DNA from: Gottfriedia acidiceleris
GTDB taxonomy: Bacteria > Bacillota > Bacilli > Bacillales > Bacillaceae_G
Direction: 5' to 3'
NCBI RefSeq assembly: GCF_023115465.1
Contig: NZ_CP096034.1
Coordinates: 2,790,001-2,854,000 of the forward strand
DNA length: 64,000 bases
Shown: in pieces, positions 59,111-64,000 of the stretch
Position numbering within the stretch: the first letter of the stretch is position 1
How the letters are laid out: the number at the start of each line of letters is the position of its first letter
Program-made: the position numbers and the translations under genes
The notes under the pieces: model-generated
Databases searched by the model: none
What the model was told of the DNA's origin: nothing
Seen by the model: the letters and a program-made list of their open reading frames with translations, nothing else

Positions 59111-59560
59111 TTACTTTTGAGTTATCAATATGAATGTAACGCCGAACTTGTCTGTAACTGTTCCGAATGCGGGACTAAATGGTACTGCTTCTAATGGTGC
59201 AATAACATGTCCATCTTGTTGTAATGAATTAAAAATGCGCTTTGTTTTTTCAACGCTATCGATTGAAAGATTAATCGTAACTTCTACTTTTTTATTTTCA
59301 TAATTAGGTGCATTTTGTTGAAAATCTTTGTCCACATTCGGATTCGATTGAATAGGGGCATCGAATAACATAAGGTCACTTTCTCCGATTCTTAAAATTG
59401 CATTTGCAACACTATTTTTTAATGCTTCTGGACAAGGTATTGGCATTTCACCGTATGTTTGTAAATTAAGAATCTCTGCTTCAAGTTCTTTTTCATAAAA
59501 ATGTACCGCTTCTTTAGCATTCCCACTCATAACAATACATGGTGTTATTTTTAACGTCAT
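59111..59560 (-). CDS. VOC (glyoxalase/PhnB-like) family protein
   Basis: 149 residues: MTLKITPCIVMSGNAKEAVHFYEKEL at the start, ANAILRIGESDLMLFDAP, and a repeat of the fold with AVPFSPAFGTVTDKFGVTFIL. This is the PhnB-like 3-demethylubiquinone-9 methyltransferase branch of VOC proteins; substrate unknown. It is 16 bp downstream of patB on the same strand, so co-transcription is likely. Confidence 0.88.
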   Translation of the reverse strand: MTLKITPCIVMSGNAKEAVHFYEKELEAEILNLQTYGEMPIPCPEALKNSVANAILRIGESDLMLFDAPIQSNPNVDKDFQQNAPNYENKKVEVTINLSIDSVEKTKRIFNSLQQDGHVIAPLEAVPFSPAFGTVTDKFGVTFILITQK

Positions 59561-59576
59561 AATGCCATCTCCTTTT

Positions 59577-60755
59577 CTATTTCTTTCTAGCTTTTACAGC
59601 TTTCTCTAATCGTGTCATGGCTTCTTCTAATGTTTTACGTGTACAAGCGTAATTCAATCTCATAAAACCATCCCCATTTATTCCAAAACCGCGACCTTCA
59701 TTTAAACCTAATGTAGCATCATTAATCATAAATTCGTTTAATTGGTCACCTCTTAGGCCTAAACCTCTAAAATCAAGCCACCCTAAGTACGTCGCTTCTG
59801 TAACCCTCATTTTTACTACTGGAATAGTTGTTTTTAAATAATTATGTATGAACTCCGCGTTTCCTTTTAAATAAATCAATAATTCATCAAGCCATTTTTC
59901 ACCTTCGTTATAAGCTGCTGTTACTGCCTCAATTCCGAAAATATTTAAGTTTTCCAAGCTTGAACGAACAATTGCATGAGAAAACTCTGTAAATAAATCT
60001 TGATTTGGAATAACAGCAAGTGACGAAAATAAACCTGCAATATTGAATGTTTTGCTTGGCGACATAAATGTAATACTCATATTGGCTGCATCTTCACTTA
60101 ATGAATAAAAAGGTGTGTGACTACCTTTCTTGTAGACTAAATCAGCATGAATTTCATCAGCTATTATAACAATTTTATTTTTTTTACATATTTCAAATAA
60201 ACCTGATAATTCCTCTTTCGTCCAAACTCTTCCAACAGGATTGGCAGGGCTACAGAGAATAATCATTTTAGTTTTAGAAGTAATTTTATTTTCTAGATCT
60301 TCTAAATCCATATAATAATAACCATCTTCTTCTATTAAAGAATTTTCAACGATATTTCTTCCATTATTTCTAATTGTACTGAAAAATGGGAAGTAAACTG
60401 GTGGCTGAATGATAATTTCATCACCTGGTTTTGTGAAAGCATAAATGGCCAAATTTAAAGCCGGAACCACTCCAGGTATATTTGTTAACCATTCTCTTTT
60501 AATCGATGTATTATAACGTTTACTTGCCCAATTCATTGCTGATTCAAAAAATTCTTCTGGAATATGCCCATAACCATAAATAGGATGTTGAGCTCGTTTC
60601 GTAATAGCCTCTACAATCCCAGGTGCACAAGCAAAATCCATATCGGCAACCCATAAAGGTAGAACATCCGTACATCCAAATATACGATCAACTGCGTCCC
60701 ATTTTGTACTATTTGTATTTTTTCTATTATGTTCGTCATTAAAGTTAAAGTTCAT
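59577..60755 (-). CDS. patB: PatB/MalY-type PLP-dependent C-S lyase / aminotransferase
   Basis: Start set at ATG 60755 (392 aa, MNFNFNDEHNRKNT) after GGGGG. Fold-type I: LPLWVADMDFACAPGIVEAI (about 31-50), NIPGVVPALNLAIYAFT, CSPANPVGRVWTKEEL, ADEIHADLVY, and the PLP Lys in SPSKTFNIAGL. It matches B. subtilis PatB, which cleaves cystathionine and cysteine conjugates (beta-lyase). Length agrees with the family. In front lies a 300-bp non-coding stretch. Confidence 0.92.
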   Translation of the reverse strand: MNFNFNDEHNRKNTNSTKWDAVDRIFGCTDVLPLWVADMDFACAPGIVEAITKRAQHPIYGYGHIPEEFFESAMNWASKRYNTSIKREWLTNIPGVVPALNLAIYAFTKPGDEIIIQPPVYFPFFSTIRNNGRNIVENSLIEEDGYYYMDLEDLENKITSKTKMIILCSPANPVGRVWTKEELSGLFEICKKNKIVIIADEIHADLVYKKGSHTPFYSLSEDAANMSITFMSPSKTFNIAGLFSSLAVIPNQDLFTEFSHAIVRSSLENLNIFGIEAVTAAYNEGEKWLDELLIYLKGNAEFIHNYLKTTIPVVKMRVTEATYLGWLDFRGLGLRGDQLNEFMINDATLGLNEGRGFGINGDGFMRLNYACTRKTLEEAMTRLEKAVKARKK

Positions 60756-61080
60756 TTTTAATCCCCCACCATTTTTCAATCATTTATAATTAAGATTTGA
60801 CTACTTTTATGCCAGTATATAGTTAATGAATAGTATTTTCGTAAACATAATTTATATCCAAATTATCCTATTACGCTAGAAAATTCAAATTTTAATATTA
60901 ATTTAAAAAAGTATGAAATACCTAGCCTGAACAACACTTTATTAAAATGGTGAGGTTTTTATGAATTTATTCTAGTTTCAAATCTTTCATTAGATGTCTA
61001 TATATTTCAAAAAATAATCTATTTTTTTCATAAAGCTAGCAAATAATAATTAACATCTAAATGTGAAGGAGGGATCTGTA
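60756..61080. other. Divergent intergenic region
   Basis: It must hold the promoters of patB and of the small plus-strand gene at 61081. No operator or riboswitch was recognised. Confidence 0.35.
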
Positions 61081-61269
61081 ATGAAAAAAGAAGATGAATA
61101 CACTGATGATATGAATCAAATTTTAGAAATTATCAATGCAAAAGGTGATACTGGTGAATTACTTGAAATTGTAGACAAATATAAACAAGCTGAAAATCCA
61201 GAATGTAATCATGACCTTTTTTATCAAGAACTAAGAGTAATTGCTGAGGATAGTGCAAAAGAAGATTAA
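61081..61269 (+). CDS. Small acidic hypothetical protein (62 aa)
   Basis: Start set at ATG 61081 after AAGGAGGG. The sequence MKKEDEYTDDMNQILEIINA... is acidic and helical with two cores (LLEIVDKYKQAEN, LFYQELRVIAEDSAKED). It has its own terminator directly after. Not recognised. Confidence 0.7.
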   Translation: MKKEDEYTDDMNQILEIINAKGDTGELLEIVDKYKQAENPECNHDLFYQELRVIAEDSAKED

Positions 61270-61281
61270 ATGCAGTAGGTA

Positions 61282-61319
61282 AATGCGTAGTGGAACGATG
61301 GTAGTTCCACTACGCATTT
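61282..61319. terminator. Terminator
   Basis: AATGCGTAGTGGAAC and GTTCCACTACGCATT form a perfect 15-bp stem between the small gene and the convergent J-like gene. Confidence 0.85.
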
Positions 61320-61373
61320 ACTATTTTTTACAAATCGAAACCGTACATTTATTCTTATGTATTACGAATAAAT

Positions 61374-61985
61374 TTATAAACTATATTCTTCAGTTGGAAT
61401 TTTACCTTTTAAAATATCATATTCAGCTTTCATTTCACCAAACTTTTGAGGATTTCCATGGTCTGGTGCATAATCAGGATGCCAAAGCTTTGTGTATTCT
61501 CTCATCTGTTTCTTCCAAACTTCAGCACTATCATTCGGATTGAAATACTTGAAATTATGTTTTTTATTTTTCTTGATTGAAGTAGAGTAATTTCTTAAAT
61601 ACTCTTCCCAGACTCTAGCCCAATCAACTATTTTCTTTTTATATTCTTTTGCTTTCTCAGCATTTTTCCTTTTTTCTTCTTTCTTCCAATCTTCCATTCT
61701 TTGACTGAAATCTTTAATACCTTGTTTTGAGTTTCGCCATCTTAGCTCTGCATCTCTTATTTCTTGATCTGTAATTTCCTCAAATAAATTTTCATCGTTA
61801 AGAACTTCATTTAAATTTTCTTCATATTCTTTTGAATTTATATGTAGGTCATACATTTCTTCTATCATTTTTTCGATTAATTCTGCACTAGTTTTCCCTG
61901 TAAGTTGGGATAGCTTTTCCAGTTTTTCAGTGGATTCTATTTGAATCTTGTGTGTTAAATAGACGTATTTAGTTTTGTTTCTCAA
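61374..61985 (-). CDS. Protein with RHH-like N-terminus, coiled coil and J-domain-like HPD motif (203 aa)
   Basis: I set the start at TTG 61985, nine bases after AAGGAG. The N-terminus (KIQIESTEKLEKLSQLTGKT, SAELIEKMIEEMY) resembles a ribbon-helix-helix or CopG-like module. A long charged helix follows (about 85-130, KKEEKRKNAEKAKEYKKK). The C-terminus has REYTKLWHPDYAPDHGNPQK and FGEMKAEYDILK, which fits helices II-III of a J-domain around the HPD tripeptide. The full J-domain signature is short, so this is a J-like domain. A DnaK-recruiting role is inferred only. Confidence 0.6.
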   Translation of the reverse strand: MRNKTKYVYLTHKIQIESTEKLEKLSQLTGKTSAELIEKMIEEMYDLHINSKEYEENLNEVLNDENLFEEITDQEIRDAELRWRNSKQGIKDFSQRMEDWKKEEKRKNAEKAKEYKKKIVDWARVWEEYLRNYSTSIKKNKKHNFKYFNPNDSAEVWKKQMREYTKLWHPDYAPDHGNPQKFGEMKAEYDILKGKIPTEEYSL

Positions 61986-62390
61986 GCACCTCAACTCCTT
62001 AAATAAATGTTACTATACAAGGATAAATCTATCTATTAAATAATGAAGTCATTCATGTTACATTTTTAGGAATTTTCTCTTCTTTGAAATAGGACTGGTC
62101 TAAAAATAGGCCAATGTAAAATAGTAATAATGTAGAGAAACTTAATGGATTGTATTGTCTTAATAAAATTTGTACGATAGTATCTAGATTTTCACTTCAA
62201 TCCGCTCTTTATTTACATAATGTTTAAATTCAAGATGTTAAAAGATTAAACTATTTTTTATTATCAACTTATTTTATTCGATATTAATCTATTGCAACCT
62301 TTCTTAATTCAATAATTATTTTTTATCAAGCCTAATAATTTTTCCGAAATTCTCACGAGAACAAATTCTATATATAATTTCATTAAATAA
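61986..62390. other. Intergenic region, nothing recognised
   Basis: About 400 bp of very AT-rich sequence separating divergent genes, with no open frame or clear hairpin. Confidence 0.35.
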
Positions 62391-63023
62391 ATGATTTATA
62401 AGGGAGTGATTTTTATTATTAATCAATTTAAAAAGATACCAACAACTTGTATCTCAGACGTAATGGATGGACTAAATAATATGGATCCGTCAATAAAGCC
62501 TTTAAAAGAAGAATATAGATTTGCTGGAAGAGCACTGACTGTTAAAATCCCTGTTGGTGATAACTTAGCTGTATTGAAGGCAATTCGTGAAGCAAATCCA
62601 GGCGATGTCATCGTAATCGATGCAAAAGGGGATCGATACCGGGCAATTGCAGGAGACTTTGTTGTTGGAATGGCACAAACAATGGGTGTAAGTGCAATAG
62701 TTGTTGATGGGGTAATCCGCGATATAAGCGGTATTAAAAAATTAAATTTCCCAGTATTCTGTAAAGGAACTACTGTAGCTGCAAGTGGAAAAATTGGAGT
62801 AGGTGATATTAATATCCCAATATCATGTGGAGGTACATCAGTTAACCCAGGTGATATCATTGTTGGTGATGCAGATGGAGTAGTTGTAATCCCTCAATCG
62901 GAAGCAAAAACGATTTTAGAAAAATCATTAGATAAAATAAAGAAAGATGAACAAAGAGAAAAACAAGTATCTGGTAATATTGAAGCTATTAAATCGTATA
63001 TTGATCGTATGCTTTTAAAGTAA
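62391..63023 (+). CDS. RraA-like / HMG aldolase-oxaloacetate decarboxylase family protein
   Basis: The frame is open from ATG 62391 (210 aa), but the ribosome site AAGGGAGTG lies inside it, and family members begin near INQFKKIPTTCISDVMDGLN. The true start may be GTG 62406 or an ATT near 62415. Core: GDNLAVLKAIREANPGDVIVIDAKGD (about 57-82), GDFVVGMAQTMGVSAIVVDGVIRD (substrate and metal loop), then VNPGDIIVGDADGVVVIP. These proteins cleave or decarboxylate small keto acids; the RNase E-inhibitor role of E. coli RraA is not expected in Bacillus. Followed by a terminator. Confidence 0.88.
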   Translation: MIYKGVIFIINQFKKIPTTCISDVMDGLNNMDPSIKPLKEEYRFAGRALTVKIPVGDNLAVLKAIREANPGDVIVIDAKGDRYRAIAGDFVVGMAQTMGVSAIVVDGVIRDISGIKKLNFPVFCKGTTVAASGKIGVGDINIPISCGGTSVNPGDIIVGDADGVVVIPQSEAKTILEKSLDKIKKDEQREKQVSGNIEAIKSYIDRMLLK

Positions 63024-63047
63024 CTGGTTTAAATTATTTATTTAAAC

Positions 63048-63102
63048 AAAAAAAGGTTCTTAATATAGTTTTTTTGAAAAACCTTTTTAGAACCTTTTTA
63101 CT
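63048..63102 (+). terminator. Terminator of the RraA-like gene
   Basis: AAAAGGTTCT...AGAACCTTTT stem, then T-rich sequence; A-run ahead. Confidence 0.7.
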
Positions 63103-63105
63103 TTT

Positions 63106-63234
63106 CTAAAATTTTAATTTTTCCAACTGACTTATAAATCGATCAATTTCTTCTGATAGTTGTTTTAAATGAAAATAAAGGGGCATTTTCCAATCTCTTC
63201 TCTCATACTTTCACAATAATTCATAAAGCCTCCT
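63106..63234 (-). pseudogene. Short gene with a frameshift (about 40 aa)
   Basis: ATG 63234 follows AGGAGG and reads MNYCESMREEIGKCPF, then frame 1 stops. The adjacent frame continues FHLKQLSEEIDRFISQLEKL to a stop at 63106. One base lost in the T-rich tract near 63186 would explain it. It may be a real small protein with a sequencing slip. Confidence 0.35.
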
Positions 63235-63275
63235 AATCTGAAATATTAAGCTACTAATTTTTCATATCATTTAAC

Positions 63276-64000
63276 TCAATTTTTTTCTATACCTTGAATT
63301 AGTTTTTTAGCTTCATCCATTATTTCATTTATTAAGTTTTCTACAGATTCCTTTTTAGCTAATCTAGGACTTTGTCCCGACCAGAGTGACATAAACTCTT
63401 TATTATTTTGTAGGGAGGATGCTTTCCTCATCGTTTGGGTAATTGTATTTTGAACGGGAAACTGTGGAAAATCAGCTTCGTATTTTTTCATTTCCGTAAT
63501 AAATTTATTTTCGATTCCCCTTGCCCATTTTCCTGAAAATGCACGAGTCAAAACTAACTGGTCTTCTGTAGAATTTAGTATTGCATTTTTATGTACTTCA
63601 TGTGCCCCACTTTCAATACAGGTTAGAAAAGCTGTACCCATTTGAACAGCTTTCGCCCCTAAACAAAGGGACGCCATTAAGCCTCTTCCGTCCATAATTC
63701 CACCTGCTGCAATTACTGGAATACTAACCTGATCAACTACTTGTGGAATGAGCGAAATTAATCCAATTAAACTTTCCTCATGATCGTTTAAGAAATTACC
63801 TCGATGTCCACCTGCTTCACTACCTTGTACGACAATTAGATCCATTCCTAATTTCTCACTTTCAATTGCTTCATTTACAGTAGTTGCTGTCCCAATCAAA
63901 ATAATATTATGAAGCTTTAACTCTTTTATCATTTCTTTGGAAGGTAAACCGAATGTAAATGAACAAATCGGAACACCTTCTTCAATGATTACTTTAATTT
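63276..64000 (-). CDS. Nitronate monooxygenase (2-nitropropane dioxygenase family), 5' end beyond window
   Basis: The frame runs open off the right edge: KVIIEEGVPICSFTFGLPSK, then ILIGTATTVNEAIESEKLGMDLIVVQGSEAGGHRG (catalytic His region), VIAAGGIMDGRGLMASLCLGAKAVQMGTAFL (FMN phosphate site), and the C-terminal WARGIENKF and LWSGQSP. The ATG at 63932 is internal and not the start. It oxidises nitronates with FMN and oxygen. About two thirds of the protein is present. Confidence 0.92.
   Translation of the reverse strand, partial: IKVIIEEGVPICSFTFGLPSKEMIKELKLHNIILIGTATTVNEAIESEKLGMDLIVVQGSEAGGHRGNFLNDHEESLIGLISLIPQVVDQVSIPVIAAGGIMDGRGLMASLCLGAKAVQMGTAFLTCIESGAHEVHKNAILNSTEDQLVLTRAFSGKWARGIENKFITEMKKYEADFPQFPVQNTITQTMRKASSLQNNKEFMSLWSGQSPRLAKKESVENLINEIMDEAKKLIQGIEKN

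Noticed and set aside
1-64000. rRNA, tRNA or tmRNA genes
   Set aside because: I scanned for conserved rRNA blocks and for TTCRANYC-type tRNA arms with CCA ends and found none convincing; a covariance search would be decisive.

Overview
This is 64 kb of AT-rich chromosome from a spore-forming member of the Bacillaceae. The evidence is a GlnR/GlnA locus with GlnR boxes, a complete Bacillus-type methionine salvage cluster (mtnA-K-U-E-W-X-B-D) with SAM-I riboswitches, a CwlJ-type cortex hydrolase, strong AGGAGG ribosome sites with many TTG/GTG starts, and dense rho-independent terminators. Genus is not certain; a Gottfriedia- or Bacillus-like lineage fits. No rRNA, tRNA or CRISPR array was seen.

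Layout. 1-7.4 kb holds ordinary metabolic and transport genes: a flavodoxin-less CysJ-like reductase, a UMF1 transporter, a MarR-nitroreductase-monooxygenase operon, a DUF418 protein and TspO. 7.6-17 kb holds a sigma-54 locus for cyanophycin (or beta-aspartyl peptide) use: a secreted two-active-site cyanophycinase on the minus strand; a sigma-54 activator; then a divergent operon of a YfcC-type carrier, isoaspartyl dipeptidase and a second secreted cyanophycinase. Matched -24/-12 promoters sit in front of both enzyme transcription units. 17.3-23 kb is a membrane and phospholipid region (VTT protein, methyltransferase, two-component system, cardiolipin synthase, second VTT protein). 23.6-25.3 kb has an NmrA protein and decayed remnants. 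25.3-28.6 kb is glnR with two tandem glutamine synthetases. 29.4-37.3 kb is methionine salvage. 37.3-44.8 kb is mixed accessory genes, including a TetR/MFS efflux pair with a striking operator.

44.9-56.4 kb is the most unusual stretch: a string of small, mostly unrecognised minus-strand genes. Each is closed at its 3' end by a copy of one palindromic repeat family (core CAACTAA-CGCA-TGCG-TTAGTTG, often joined to a CTGCCATTTTGTTGAATA arm and a terminator hairpin). It looks like an integron-style or cassette-style array. Several members are broken: frameshifted and decayed DoxX copies, a truncated gene, an acetyltransferase stub, and a tyrosine recombinase reduced to its N-terminal domain in the middle of the array. 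Two perfect Fnr/CRP-type boxes also lie here. 56.3-64 kb returns to ordinary genes: AAA ATPase, VanW, VOC protein, PatB aminotransferase, an RHH/J-like protein, an RraA-like protein, and a nitronate monooxygenase cut by the window edge.

How parts work together. Secreted cyanophycinases would release beta-Asp-Arg dipeptides, the YfcC carrier could import them, and IadA would split them into Asp and Arg; the activator with SigL would switch this on. The mtn genes recycle methylthioribose to methionine under SAM control. GlnR controls ammonia assimilation through its own double operator.
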